Source of the DNA: Enchytraeus crypticus
Taxonomy: Eukaryota > Annelida > Clitellata > Enchytraeida > Enchytraeidae
NCBI GenBank assembly: GCA_905160935.1
Contig: CAJHZI010000435.1
Span: 1 to 64,000, forward strand
Reading direction: 5' to 3'
Length of the DNA: 64,000 nucleotides
In this document: one piece after another, positions 12,401 to 27,986 of the stretch
Layout: every line of letters begins with the position of its first letter
Numbering within the stretch: the first letter of the stretch is position 1
Program-made: the position numbers and the translations under genes
The notes under the pieces: generated by a model
Told to the model about the DNA's origin: nothing
The model's input: only the letters and a program-made list of their open reading frames with translations
The model's database searches: none

Positions 12401-14673
12401 GTTCTCGTCCATCCATTCCAAAACGATCTCATCAGCATCGTACGAGTCTGGACAACAGAGAAATTATTAAAGTTCCTAACAAGGAAAATCTTGGAAATAA
12501 TTAAACGTTAAATTTCTTGACATGTTGCAGTTTTTCAATTATTGCAAATTCATATTCTCTCACATTTTACTGTAGCCTCCAATATTCTTCCAATTGGCAA
12601 GTCTATGATATATAGGCGTATACCTAATCTGAACGTGCCACTGGCTGGAGCCAGCGGCGATGTGGCTGGAGCCAGTGGTGATGTCGGTAAGTTATTCGAC
12701 CGCGGATCAGTAAATGCGGGGTTTCAAATCCTGGGCTCCTCCGTCACTGATATCGCTTTCGGATGAGGAAACTGACGTCAACATTAGCTTTACCAGCTTT
12801 ATCTTTAATAATAATTCACTCAACATCATGGCTTAGACATAACTTTCCGATGATCAACAGGTTGATCCTCCCAAGTCACAAAAAGACTTATCCCAACTTC
12901 ATTGTAGCGTTTGGCTTGGAAAAATAGAGCTACTTAGGCGTTTCCCATTATCCTCCTCAGTTTCTACCTAATCGAGGGCCCATATCGACATATGCATTTT
13001 ACGACTGGTATATTCCATAGTGGCCCTGACACAGCATGGATTTGAAAGTATGTAGGAACCAACAAAAATATTTTTTTGTAACAAAAATAAATGCAAGAAA
13101 CATTTCAGTCCAAAAACGAGTGTAGTTTTTTATGCGGAGGGTTACTTGAAGTCAAGGCACCATAAACCACAATCGTTGTGGCGTGTAGTATGTCGACTAA
13201 TCAGTACTTTTAGGTATGGGTTATTTCATGCAGTAACAAAAATTAGTCAAATTTTCAATCAAAAATAAGCAATTAGATGTATACTATTAGTCCTATTAGT
13301 CTTGCTTTCCTCTTAGAAGCATTCGATACCAATGGCGAGTCATATTTTATAATTAATTTCTGTCATTTTCTGGAGATACTTTACAGACGCTAAATGCTGT
13401 CTCATGGTTTATATGCACACGCAGTAGTTTCCACAGTTTCTCAAGTATCGATCAATGCAAATATTTGAAAACAATTGGAAACTACTCGCAAAAATTACGA
13501 AATCCTTTTTATTGTAGAAATTTGTGCTTAATTTTCATTTTTATTAAATTTCCCGTATATCTCTCCCCCTCTTCAGTGCTCTGTCAGGTGGCAGGTCCAA
13601 GGGACATCTTCAACCTCAGAGTCTGATTTCCCGATCCATATTTATCAGTCCATAGATCAAAAAGTTAATCTCTTCAGAAAGGGTCTAGAAAAGGATGCTA
13701 CCATACGTAGCCTATCAGTTGAGAGAAAATGTGATTTCTGATGTGGTTTATTATTGATTTCCAAAGTCTTCTTTGTCGCCTCTTACGACATATTGCAGTT
13801 AACGGTTGGCCTATGTGATCCCGTGATGTGTTCGGGTCACCGAAGAATTGATCAAACGTTCCCGTACATAGGCAGAAAATGTTACATAGACTATACGAAA
13901 ACTATTTAGTTTGTAGTACCAGGCATGGTATTACAATAGTATTTTAGAACAATACGTACAATACAATACAATAGTACAATACCAAATTATGTCAGGGAAA
14001 GTACCAATGAAGATACTATCATCCTAGACATATCAGGAAAATGAAAATATATAAGAATATTTACAAAGTCCTGGACCAGGTTCAAATCTCAGATATCTCA
14101 GACAAATGACGGGAGAGCTAATGAAACATTCAGTGTCTATCTATTTTAAATACCTACGCTAAGAAGTATTCAGACAAAATGTAGGAGTTACTAATTAATT
14201 AAAGGAATATCAATTCTTTAATTAATATTTTATTACGAATAAAACAAAATATACTGTGCAAGAAATTATAACATGTTAAACGACGTGAATGTATAACTAA
14301 ATTACAGTCAAATTAATAATAATTAAATTAATAATAATTTAAATAAATAAATAAGCATAAATAAAATGTTCATAAATTACTATATCGCCTTTTAAATAAC
14401 ACTGGGCGAAATATAGTCAAAGCACATACGAAAGGGACGTTGATCAGATTTCCCGCATCGGGAGACAATTTTGTGTGTGAGATAGTGTGTGGGAGGCAGA
14501 AAAATGAACGACATGAGAGAGAGAAAGAGAGGGTGGGAGAGAGAGACTGAGAGAAAAAGTAGGCTTTTTTTTCGAATATCTGTCGCCACTGATGACAGTA
14601 TCATTATTTGAATCTGACAGAGTAACTTCCGGTCTCTTTAATCTCCTGACATCTTCAATGTTGCAGAAATATA

Positions 14674-14731
<58 letters not shown>

Positions 14732-14810
14732 TTATATATATATATATACATTATATATATAATATATATGCATATATACAGATATATACAGGTATATACT
14801 GTATATATTA

Positions 14811-14868
<58 letters not shown>

Positions 14869-17800
14869 CAGTATGTATATATTACCAACCTAAAACGCGT
14901 GTGGTACACATGTGATATGCACGTGACATACGAGTGATACAATTTTAGTTTAACAACACGTAATACACACGTGATGTAAAAGCGATACAACATAAGTGAC
15001 AACAAAAGTGATTAGCCCATTAATACGTGATCCACCAGTACACAATGTATTGTACTAACACGTGATACACAAGTACACAATGTATTGTACTTACACGTGA
15101 TACACAAGTACACAATGTATTGTACTAACACGTGATACACAGGTACACAATGTATTGTACTAACACGTGATACACAAGTACACAATGTATTGTACTAACA
15201 CGTGATACACAGGTACACAATGTATTGTACTAACATGTGCTGATCTTAAATGAGCATTTCTGGGTGTCCAGTGGAAACGAGGCCAGGTACATAGTGCAAG
15301 CTATGGTCACACTGACTCTGTAAACAAGCATATTAACATATAAACTAGTTACCGTAGGTCACTATGTACTAGGTCTCTAGGTCAATAGGTACAAGGTCAC
15401 TAGGTACAATGTACTAGGTCACTAGGTACTAGGTTACTAGGTACTAGATCACTAGGCACTAGGTCACTAGGTACTAGATCACTAGGCACTAGGTCACTAG
15501 GTACTAGATCACTAGGCACTAGGTCACTAGGTACTAGGTCACTAGGTCACTAGGCACTAGATTACTAGGTACTAGGTCACTAGGTACTAGGTCACTAGGT
15601 CACTAGCCACTAGGTCACTAGGTACTAGGTCACTAGGTCTCTAGCCACTAGGTCACTAGGTACAACTCCACTAGGCTTAACTAGGTTCAGGAATGGTAAC
15701 TAGGTTCGAGTTTGTGGCACATTGATGGATTCGGCTTCCAAGAGTGTAGATTAATTACATGTATTTAAACATGTCTTTCTAATCATTCGTTTAATTAAGT
15801 AAAGTTTTTCTTTTACCTCATTATTGGCCAAAGCCCTATACAACCCAGGGAATTAAAATATTAATAAAAACATTAGACAATTTCAATAACAGTATCATGG
15901 CTGGTGAACGGTCTTCGAGGCTACTTTACATGTTCCTGTAAGATTAATATCAATACTCTCCAAGTTTAATCATGTCTTTGCCTTTTATATCGCTAATTGG
16001 TAGCAAGCTCAAGTACACGATTAACCTTCCATGGATCCAAAGTGATATCCATCCTTTGTTGACTGATCTTGGCTTTGAATTCAGGCCATTTGCATTCGAG
16101 ACGAACACTATAACCATTAAGTCATAATCCCACCCAAATTATTGTTGTCATTCTAAATAAATCGAGCACGTCGTGACTGGTAAGACAACCTCGCCCGAAG
16201 CTACAAACCCCAGTCTATAAATAGATATAACAGTACTACCAAGCCTCTGTCGTCAAATCATTGCTAACACTCTTCTGCCATTAAAATACACTAACCCATC
16301 TACATGACGCCCAGTGGCTCTGCGTTGTGAGAGTTGAAAGCCTTTCTATGTTATCCTGTTTATAGCATTTTGCTTCAGTAGTTGAGACCATTCTGCTTTC
16401 CGAAGACGTTTGGTTTCTCTGTGTATCTCTATAATGTCTACTAATGGCTGGTTCTATGTAGATATTTAAATACAAATCCGCTTTCACGCTTCCTGCGGTC
16501 CTATCGCCGTTTAAAAAGTTGATATCAAAGAAGTCTAAAAAAATCAACGCGTTTCTTCGTGTTACAGATTACAATAAGGTCTGATCTGCTTTAGGCGATT
16601 ATATTTAATGTCATTTGGGAATCACTGAAGGTTTGCTTCGTTTTATAAAGCAGTCAGAATTAAGATAAGCTTGAGTTACAGGTAGCCTATGATCAATTAT
16701 ATTTCAGACAAAAGAACAATAGGTGAGGAGTTCAAATCCTGTTGTCTCCCATCATATATGGGCTACCTATAGTGCAGGAGACTAACGTTAAATTTGAATT
16801 TAGTCACAATTTATCTCTTAGCCTTTAAATTAATGTATTTCATCATCATCATAATTATCAACATTATCTTCCCTTTAACCCCAGTTTAACTAGGGCCGGG
16901 ATCTCTAATCCGCCCTGTCCACATTTCGTCAGTGAATCCTCTTTAATCTCTTACATTCTTTTTATAAAATTTTGTAACAATTTCTTGAGCCTAGGTGCTC
17001 ACCAACCGAATCCTGACATTCCCTTTCCCGACGTTGGTCTTAATGCTTTAGTTGCCTTTCACGACACGTGCAGTCACCGGTTGGTCTATTCTTCAAACAA
17101 CCGGATACAACACTGGGAATTAATTTCTTTAATACTGGAATTCTATTATAAGTATGGAGAGGCGCTTAGTTAAATGAACAACATTACGACTGAACCCACA
17201 GAGCGATTGGTAAGGCTTTGACTGCAGACCTCTGGGTGCTTGATTCAAATTTAAGTGTGTGTGAGCCTTTCGATAGGAGAAGCTAAAGTAAACTCTTAGG
17301 TCTTGCTAGTAATTAGCAGTGTTGATTTCCTAAATAAAGGTTTCGTGGAAGCAATAAAAACAACAGCATCAATAACAATAACAGCTAAAGTGCTACTGTC
17401 GTCAGTGACAATATCGAGCACTATTGATCAAAATCCGAGCCGAAGATCTCTCGAAAGCGATCTCAGTGAGACGGGAGTGCCCAAGATTTGAACTCTGCGC
17501 ATATTGATCCGCGGTTGGACATCTTACCAACATCGCCATCGACTCCAGGCAATGGGTCCAAGCGGTTCAATAAATGCCAGTGGTGATGGATACCTGGTGA
17601 AGTACCGGATCGTTCCATCCCTGTAGATCCTGATGCTCTTGTTTGGTATCGTGATCTCATGCTGACTTCCACCCTTAGAGTTGGGAAAGTAAACGTCCGG
17701 CAGCCAAAAATCCTTCACGTACTGCGGCTGTGTGCGTAATGTATGCGTGTGTAAATGTGTACATGTGAAAATGTGTGTGTGCGTAAAAGTGTGTGCGTAA

Positions 17801-19342
17801 ATGTGTGCATGCGTAAATGTGTGCGCGTGTAAATGTGTTTGTGAGTTTGCGAGTGTAAATGTGAACGTGTGTAAAACGGAGAAAGTAAGTTATTCAATAA
17901 TTAAGAAATATATTTCTATCTCTATAGCGCTCTGACAAATAGCAGTTCCAAGGCAAACATTTCTACAGTCGGCTTTAACGCCTAACAACAACAACCGAAT
18001 TATAGTGCTACTGTCGTCCATGGCAACATTGAGCCCAAATACTAGCACCATGCACACATTCAGCCTAAGTACTAGCACTCAATAGGCAAACAAGTTGATA
18101 AAGACACAAAGCTAAGCTTTATCAAAGATAAAAGTTAGCATACTGTCAGATTGCTTACAAATATTGTTTCTGATGGGGCTCCAATAGTCCTTTTCAATTA
18201 GGCCTATTCATTAATCGGAATCGTCACATGATAAATACACATTACATATGATCCACTCTGTAGCGACCCTGACACAACATGGGTGTGGAATAAAAATAAT
18301 GATAAAAAATTTTCCTTCTGATGCCGGTTGTCATTACATTTCTCTGCAATAATGTAAATCGGCTTCGAAATTCTTGCAGTTTTTGTAGAAATTTCAAATC
18401 TTAAACAATCCTCAGAGAATATATTTAAAGAACAGAATTGAGTGGAAATTTTAATTGCGTACCTCAATGGCAAAGTCAAATAATAATTTTAATTTTAATT
18501 TCACAAGTTTCATTATTCTAATAGTTTGCTGATCATAGGTACTGCAGACTATTGTACAGTACGGCGCAAAGCACAGTAGGTCTGTACATCTATACAGCGT
18601 ATACATGTATAATATACAAATATGTATACAATACATATATTGTTGTTGTATGCCAATATATGTATTGTAATGAATACTAAAATGTTTTGTAATGTACACT
18701 AACATACACAATAATATGAATTTAGGATAGAATAACTGCAGAGAAATACGAAAGTGTTCACTCTACAATGTATATTAATAGAGTGTACATTCTATATTAA
18801 TAAAGTGTACACTTATATATATCACTTCAGAGATATATGTAAATGTACACTCTATTATTATAGAGTGTATACTTTATAACAAAAAGTCTAAAGAAAGACA
18901 CAAAGATAAAGATAGTGAAAACTTTGGTTTGGACCACGCTATTGTATGGATGTGAAACATGGACCTTAAGGGAGGAAGATATTAGGAAACTGGAGGCATT
19001 GGAAATGTGGATTTGGAGAAGAATGGAGAGGATTTGCTGGACTCAAAAGGTTACAAATGAGGAAGTCCTGGAGAGAGTTGGCACAGATAGATAGTTGATA
19101 AATGTATTAAGAAATAGAAAGAAGAGTTGGATAGGACACATTCTAAGGGGGAAGGTCTATTAAAAGAGGCCATAGAAGGTAGAATGGAAGGAAAAAGAGG
19201 CAGGGGCAGGCCGAGATTAGGTAAGTTAGATGATTTAAAGACCCACTCATATGTGGAAATGAAGAGGAAGGCGGACGACAGAGAAGAGTGGAGGCGTTAT
19301 GTACCATGGACCTTACAGTAGGCAGTGCACTAAGAGACTTGT

Positions 19343-19403
<61 letters not shown>

Positions 19404-22400
19404 ATATATATATATATCTGCAGCGATTATACATTGAATACATTAGTTCAACTCACTCTACCCATTATTTACACTCATTAATCTGAGAAGAGTTTTTGGT
19501 TTATCGTCAAATTGAGATAGAATTTAGTCTGTAACAGTTTAGTGTATATTCTGTAATTTTTATTTCTCCTCATTTAATATGGACATTCTTTCACACCCAC
19601 CACTCGACGCAATTTTCACAATACAGGCGATACAATCGATTTGTTATAAATCAGTTTCTCTCCTTATTGCTTCCTCTTTCTTTTGTACATGCCCCAATAG
19701 CTTGATCGATCACTTGATTTTTTGGGCTCATTTGTCTCTATTCTACGCTCACTCTTAAAGTAACACGAAACAGAGAGTTATAGTCTACAGTCTAGTACCT
19801 TATTACATCTAGTACCTTTTTATACATTAGAGTACAGTCTAGTATCGTAATCTAGGATCACTTAGCAGAGTCAAGGGTGTCAAGGGCTTAGTCAGAGACT
19901 TAGTCAGGGATCAAGTCAGAGGCTGAGTCAGGGACATAGTCAGGGGCAAAGTTATGGACTAAGTCACGGATTGAGTCATGGACTGAGTCAGTGATTAAGT
20001 CAGGGGATGAGTAAGGGGCTGAGTCAGGGAATGAGTAAGGGGCTTAGTCAGTTGTTAAGTCACGGACTGAGTCAGGAACTGAGTCTGGGACTGAGTCAGG
20101 AACTGAGCCCGGGGATGATTCAGAGACATAATACCAAATCAATTACATTTCCGACTTAGTTTCTAGAGGTTCGGGGTTCAAATCTAGTTCTTGCCCCGTT
20201 CATGTTTTCGAGACGCTAAACCGGCGCTAAAATGTAACTTTTAATATTTAATTTGATGTTTCTTATACCGGTATATAGATGGGCACATTGCTGCTTGAGT
20301 TGAATTTCAGTCTCTCGTCGAACCAAGTCTCTCGAAAATCCAAATCCGCGCTGAACTCCTGTAACACACAAATACAGTTTTCATGACAACATCGAGAATA
20401 AATGCAATAATTGTATACTAGTCCGTAATTTAATTAGAAAAAAATATTTTTGCAATCTTTTCAAATGTTAAATTGCTAGATGATCGTGGTATCTTTCTCT
20501 CAGTGTGATTGCCTATTAGTAGATACATGGCATATGACTCCTCCACATATTTCTATCCTTTGCTTTTCTCTTCATATTAACACTCGAATGAGTTATCAAA
20601 TCATCCAGCATCCGCAGTCTTGTCTTCCCCTTACCTCCTTACTTACGGTCTATTTTTAATTACCATTTTAATTAAACCATTGTTTAGCAAAATATGACCG
20701 ACGAAATTCTTCTTTCCACACGTTGTTTTTATATTATTATTACTGTTAATCCTTAACAAACTGTAGTCTAATTTTTACTTAATAACAGTAATATACTTAG
20801 CAATTATCTATTTATTATAAATTATTATATAATAAATGATTAATCTCGATTTGTGTCCTGGATACTCAGTAATAGAACAACTGTTAAGTGCATTGTCGTA
20901 AGAGGCGACTAATATAGGAAGAGGATCATAATCATTGATTTTGAATTATAATAAAACGTTTACTAAAAATTAATCCCTAAGCTAGCAAAATCTAACTTTG
21001 TGATGTGACGAATCGAACTAGAAATAACAAGAAAATTTGTTTGGCCTCACAAGAATCTAATTACAGTAATTCTTTCTTGCTTCATACTATATCAGCAGGT
21101 CCAAGGTATACATTTGTCTTACTCAGAGTCTACTTTCAATATGAGTAAGATCATTTGAATAATAAATAGTTTTAAAGAAACTTAGTGAAATTAACTGTAA
21201 CAAAAGTCCAGGTTCAGATGATCTTCATCCTAAGTTACTATTTGAGCTGAGACACCAATTAGTAGGGCCCCTTACTAAATTGTTCAATCTATCGCTCGAA
21301 ACTGGGATTGTACCTCAAGACTGGAAAGAGGCCAGGGTGTCTCCCTTGTTCAAGAAAGGTAGAAGAGACAAACATGAGAACTATAGACCAGTTAGTTTGA
21401 CTAGTATCATAGGTAAGGTGTTCGAGAGCATTATCAAGGATAATTTAGTTAAACATTTAAATAGTTATGGATTAATAAGAAATAGTCAACATGGATTTAT
21501 CAGAAATAGATCTTGTCTAACAAACATTTTGAGCTTTATGGAATCCGTCACACTGCATATTGATAACGGTAATCCAGTAGACATTGTCTATTTGGATTTT
21601 ACAAAGGCATTTGATAAAGTGCCTTACGAGAGATTGTTTTGTAAACTTGAAGCTCATGGAGTTACTGGCTCTGTCCTGAATTGGATTAGAAGTTGGTTAA
21701 CCTCCAGGAGACAAAAAGTTTGCATTTCAAATCATGACTCGGCTCGGCGCAATGTCACTAGTGGGGTTCCACAGGGTTCAGTGTTGGGTCCAATTTTATT
21801 TTTGGTTTACATTAATGACTTAGACAACAGCATAATATCCAAAATGAGTAAGTTTGCTGATGATATCAAATTATGTAAAAATATAGGTAATCTAGAAGAT
21901 ATGTTATCACTTCAGAGAGATTTAGACAGTTTGCATAATTGGGCAACTACCTGGCAGATGAGCTTCAATGTTGATAAATGTACAGTTATGCATGTAGGTC
22001 ACAATAATAGTTGTAATCAATATAAACTTGGTAATGCAGAACTAAAACCATCCATTAAAGAAAAATATCTAGGTGTCATTATTGATAATACCCTAAAATT
22101 TTCAGAGCAGTGTAAATCAGCAGCAAATTGTGCAAATCGCACTTCAGGTTTAATTAGGAGAACTATAAAAAGTAGTAATGAGGATAAATTATATAAATTA
22201 TTTTATTAGTTAAATTATTAAATTAGTTAAATTATATAAAGCATTAGTAAGACCTAAATTAGAATATTGCGTACAAGCGTGGAGACCTTTTTTAAGGAAG
22301 GATGTGGAATGTATGGAAAGAGTTCAAAGGAGAGCAACTAGAATGATTGCTGAATGTAGAGGTCAAAACTATGAATCTAGGTTAGATGTATCAGGTCCAA

Positions 22401-24616
22401 TTAGTTTAGAAGATAGACATACCAGAGGGGATTTAATTCAAGTGTTTAAAATAATTAAAGGTATTGACAATATCGAATGTGGAGAATTTTTCAAACTATC
22501 AGATTATGCTAGAACAAGAGGGCATAGATTCAAAATAATAAAGGTTAGATCCAGATTAGAGGTTAGGAGAAACTTTTTCAGTCAGAGAGTTGTCAATATA
22601 TGGAACGTATTACCTCAGTATGTAGTAGAGGCAGAGTCAGTGAATGCTTTTAAGAATAGGCTAGATAAGTATTGGAAAGAAATACATTGAATTGATCATT
22701 TGTTTGTTGTTTTGTGTAGATAGGCTGATTAGTTTCACACTACATGAGGGTATTTGGTTTCTAGGTATTCATGGGTGTGGGTAAGGCTTGTATGTGTATG
22801 TGTGCGTAGGTATGTGTATGTGAGTACACATGCATGTATGTCAATGTATGTTTGTACATGTATGCTTGTATGTATTGTAATGTATGACTATATATTGCGA
22901 CTGGCTGATATGCCTAGTATGTAGTTATATGCATGCTTACATATTTTTGTCTGTCAGTTCGATGTGTGTATGTATGAGTGTATTCTATGTGTATATACGT
23001 AGGTGTATGTATAAGTGTGTATGTTTTGTATATATATGTATGTGTATGCATATATGTATATGTGTATGTGTATATGTATGTGTATATATGTGTGTATATG
23101 TTTATTTATGTACGTATGTATATGTATGTATGTATGTATGTGTATGTATGTATATATGTGCGTACATGGGTATGTATATGTATGTGTATATGGGCATATT
23201 TATGTGGATATGGGGTATGTATGTATATATATATGCATAAAAGTATTTGATAAGTGTATGTATGTTTAGGTATGTGTGTATGTGCATGTGTGTATGCATG
23301 TACAAGTATGTGTGCATGCATAGATGCATAATGTATGTGTATTTGTGCATAGTTGTGTACCTGTATGTAGGTTTATATGTGAGATGGTTATGTGTGTGTG
23401 TGGTATTTTGATGAGTGTTTAGTTTTTCTTACGTTCTTCCTTTGAAGCCTATCAACTTGTCAAGGTTTGTATCTTCTGTTCCCTTTACGGTTTCTATGTA
23501 TAGAGGTATGAAATTACATTAAAAAAACTGGCGTTACAGGTCCTTGTGACTTCCTTAACCAGTATGATTATGTTAAGTTAAATTAAGTTATTAAATCGAT
23601 TCCTTTCAAAAAGGTTATGCTTTATGCACCTTTCAACAGGTCAATATCATGGGAAAAGTCGGTTTTAATGTGACTTTCTGAGGCTTCCTCAGTTCTTGCA
23701 CTGTATCCTTTTACGACACATACAATTTTACGGTTGGTATGGTAGTCATTCGACCGAACACAACAATGAAAATATAGATATAACTTGCACAATAGTTAAT
23801 TATTACACGGCTGCCTTCATCTCACTACTTTCAATCTCCGTACCTGATTAGTCGCCTCTTATCACGCTTCCAGTGCTCGTTGTTTCTATTCCACATTGCA
23901 TACGAAGCACAACAGGAACTGAAGCAGTCATAAAACCCGAACCTGTTGACTATAATTAAATATTGAAATGACTGTATTCTACAGGCACTTACAGGTGCAT
24001 GGTATATAGCCGCACACGTGACTACATTGCGATGTTTCAGCAAGCATTAGGATTGTCGCAATTAAATAATTGATAACGTAACATGAGGGGCGGGAGAGAC
24101 AATTGAATTTACTGCTGCAGCTGATCCCATTAATGTATTGAAGAGAAACTGCTCGACATCTGGTGGTGATTATTAATGGACACGCAGCCCCATGGGTTAC
24201 CCATCGATACCCGGATGTAAGAGCATTGCCGTACTGCGACAGCGTATTCCATGTGTGAGGCCTTAGAGACCCGCTACACCTGTACCCTCTTCTCATCCTA
24301 GTGGCTGCATACACGCTTCTTTCTGCTATAAACTCTTTCGCTCTTTCTTTTATCCACCCTATCTCAATCTTTTGCTCTGTGTCTTTGTAATTCTCTGTTT
24401 TATTTTATGTAAAAAAAGCTAAAGCTACGGTTAACGTCAGTTTCCTCACTCGAAAGCGATGTCAGTGACGGGCGAGCCCAGGATTTGAACCCAGGATTTG
24501 ATTGTAAATTGACACACACATACATACACAAACACACAAAAACACATACACCCAAACTCACTCACACACATACATGTACACACAAATACACACACGTAAA
24601 TATTTATTTATATATA

Positions 24617-24662
<46 letters not shown>

Positions 24663-24998
24663 TATATATACGTGTATATAAACACAGATATAATGTACAT
24701 TCATATATCATTATAGTTTATATAACTTGTGTGTGTGTAATACAGTAAATGTAGATACATATCAAACCATTACAAACCATTTCTACTTCGTTCAGAGATC
24801 CAAAGCTCTGGACATAAAAGTCGATGAGAACCTTTGTAGGAGGTCCTGTTGAAATAAAACAAGTCAAATTAGACGTAACTGATCGATTATTGATAGGCCT
24901 AAATACAGAGTTAGAGAGTAAGAAGATGACAGCGAGAAAGAGAAAGACAGATAGAGAAAGCGAGAAAGAAAGAGAGATAGATAGAAAGAGAGAAATGC

Positions 24999-25055
<57 letters not shown>

Positions 25056-26969
25056 CTCTTTACACACACAGAGAGAAATGTAAAATGATGGAGGGAGAAA
25101 GTACAATATGGCATGCTATTGAGCCAACCAGTACAACTTACCAACTCGACATTAAGAAAATGCAAGTAAAGGGGGTAAGTAGAAAAATAAAGAACGATAG
25201 CCATATAAAGGATAAAGAGAAAATATATAAAATCTGCAAGAAGAGCCTTGTTTGAGAATATAGCAGCAATAATATTTACAGCGGGTTTATATTTACCTCA
25301 GAAGATTGGTATGCACTCTAAGAACGTAAAACATGGCTCATCGTCTTATTAATATATAAAATAAATCACTTGGCACTTTATACTAAATAGGTTACCATCT
25401 CCCGAATCTAAAGACTAAAGAAAAAGCAGATGCTAATATTAGTTTCCTGAAGGGATATCAGTGATTGGAAAGCAGGGAATTATGCGCCGCATAATGTCCG
25501 CATTCAAAAGCAGCCTGACCGACAATACTACAGGATCAGCCAAAATTAATTTTCTCTGTATGGCTTAACTTGAACCTTATAGCCTATACATTCAATATAT
25601 CATAGCCCATTAGATGTTGATATATTATAGACTAATTGTTGTCAATATATCACAGTTCATTAGGTGTCAATCAATCAATCAATAAGAGTTTAACGTCCGG
25701 TTCCTCGCCATAAGGTAATGTCAGGGACGCCTCTTGCGAAGCCTACACAAATAGGCGTCAAAGCACCACACGATGACGACTGAGTACATAGAGACCACAA
25801 GAGAAAGCGAGATCAAAACATGCAAATCCAAGATCCAAGGCAAGCGGGCCAAAGTTCAGACCTATCATAATATCATAGTCTACTCTAGACCTCAATATAT
25901 CATAGTCTAGTAGGTGTCAATATATCATAGTCTAGTAGGTGTCAATATATCATAGTCCATTAGGTGTCAATATATCATAGTCCATTAGTTGTCAATATAT
26001 CATAATCTAGTAGGTGTCAATATATCATAGTCCATTAGGTGTCAATATATCCTAGTGTATAGGGTGAATTGAGTATAAAGATATCTCTGGACTGTTAAGG
26101 ATCCTATGAGCTAATAAAGTCCAGACATTCTACTGGAGTCTAATCGATGAGAATTGATTGATCGAACTATTGATTGATCTCCTGTCACACAGAATATTGT
26201 ACTGTATCAGATATGCTGAAGATTGAAGTCGATATTGACTTGTTTTCTGCTTAGATCTCCGGTATATACAAGAATGCTACAGAAATAAACGCTAATGCTT
26301 TGGGGTATAAGTAAATAAGTACCACTAGGATACTTGATCATTATTTTTCCCGTGCATATTAACAGCAATTAACAATATATCCAGACCCTAGTAAAACAGA
26401 GATGTAAGGAAAGATGATGATGATGATATTAGCAGCAATACTTTTTCTAGACATTTGGCATAAAGACCTGAATAATAATTTCAATGTTTAATATTATGAA
26501 CAATAACACTATCAGCCTTTGTAATAGTGTGAATTTTAAAAAAGACATGAAACGCTTATGTGCAAATTGGCATTCAGCAGTCTAATCCCGAATATATCCC
26601 TTAGTTAATGGTGGTCTATCCGCTTAGAAGAATAGACCAACCGTTACCTGCACGTGTCGTAAGAATTGATTGAGCAAGAACTGAGGAAGGCAAAGGGATA
26701 CCACTTCAGAAGACACTATTCCCTATCTATTGGCGACAATAAAGAGTGGATAAGGCACAACCATTTTTGGATGGATTAACACGGTAATAGATGACGTGCG
26801 CTTTATGCAACGTGAAAGCAGAGTGTGTGTAGAAATATGTACCTAAGACACGTCACTTGACTGAACACTATAGAGAGAATCATTAGAACAGCTGGAATTT
26901 AGACCCTGAATCCTATTTCTATTATATGCATATAATAGCAATTATAGCAATTATTATTATAATAGCAAT

Positions 26970-27015
<46 letters not shown>

Positions 27016-27744
27016 GTATATATATACACATGGGATGCCAGCAGGAATTTAATTCTACAGATCAGCGCATATGATTGCTGAGAGCTCAGAAATAAATAAA
27101 TAAATTACTAATTCAGACGACGTCTACGTTTGCATTTCGAGAACTTCAACTCAATTACATTTATCACCGGTCTACATCTAATATAACGGCGTCAGGGGAA
27201 TAATGTAAAACATGAAGTGCCATTGCAGTAGTGCTTAACGCAGTCGTATATACACATTATCTCGTGATATTGAGGTTTTATACAGGAAAGCAACAGAAAA
27301 CAAATAAGTGTGTTTACGTGTGTTGGTAGAAGCTTAGGAAGTAACAAATCCCAGGGTGATGAAGGTTATTCTTAAATCCGCGCCGGCTGCATTTGATGCG
27401 CCATCAAAAGGCAAGGATTATCAATAACCATGCAGCGGAAGGAGGAAATGGGTCTTAAAAACAAGCATCTGAGCTTCCTGACCCAGTATGTCGTTATGTT
27501 TTTGTTATGTTAAGAGGCCATATACTTACAAAATTCAAATCTAGCATATAGTTATGAAAACTCTGGCTTTTAGGATGGATCAATATTTTCATATCAATCC
27601 GTAAAGTTATCAATCATTAAATTGTTCAAACAATTAACCAGTCAAACAGTTAATCAATCAATCAATCGATCAATCATCCAGTCAATAAAGCAAGGAAGAA
27701 TGAAGGTCCAATTTTAGCCATCATTTTTAAGTGATGCCACTTAA

Positions 27745-27813
<69 letters not shown>

Positions 27814-27840
27814 CATATCAATACATACACATGTATACAA

Positions 27841-27888
<48 letters not shown>

Positions 27889-27932
27889 GAGGTTTAACGT
27901 CCGTTTCCTTGTCCAGGGATGATGTCAGGGAC

Positions 27933-27986
<54 letters not shown>

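Noticed and set aside
13021..13060. Short repeat with CCTGACACAGCATGG, also at 400 and 18260
   Set aside because: It is a recurring motif of about 25 bp, too short and diverged to define an element.
15041..15670. CRISPR-like regular repeats
   Set aside because: The units are tandem with no unique spacers, the genome is animal, and no cas genes are present.
23979..24314. 111-codon minus-strand frame in a GC-richer stretch of intron 3
   Set aside because: No recognisable motif and no splice sites fitting the receptor phases. Kept as unexplained.
24824..25255. 143-codon plus-strand frame overlapping receptor exon 3
   Set aside because: It reads the opposite strand of a well-supported exon, then runs through GA and TA microsatellites; its composition is that of the repeats.
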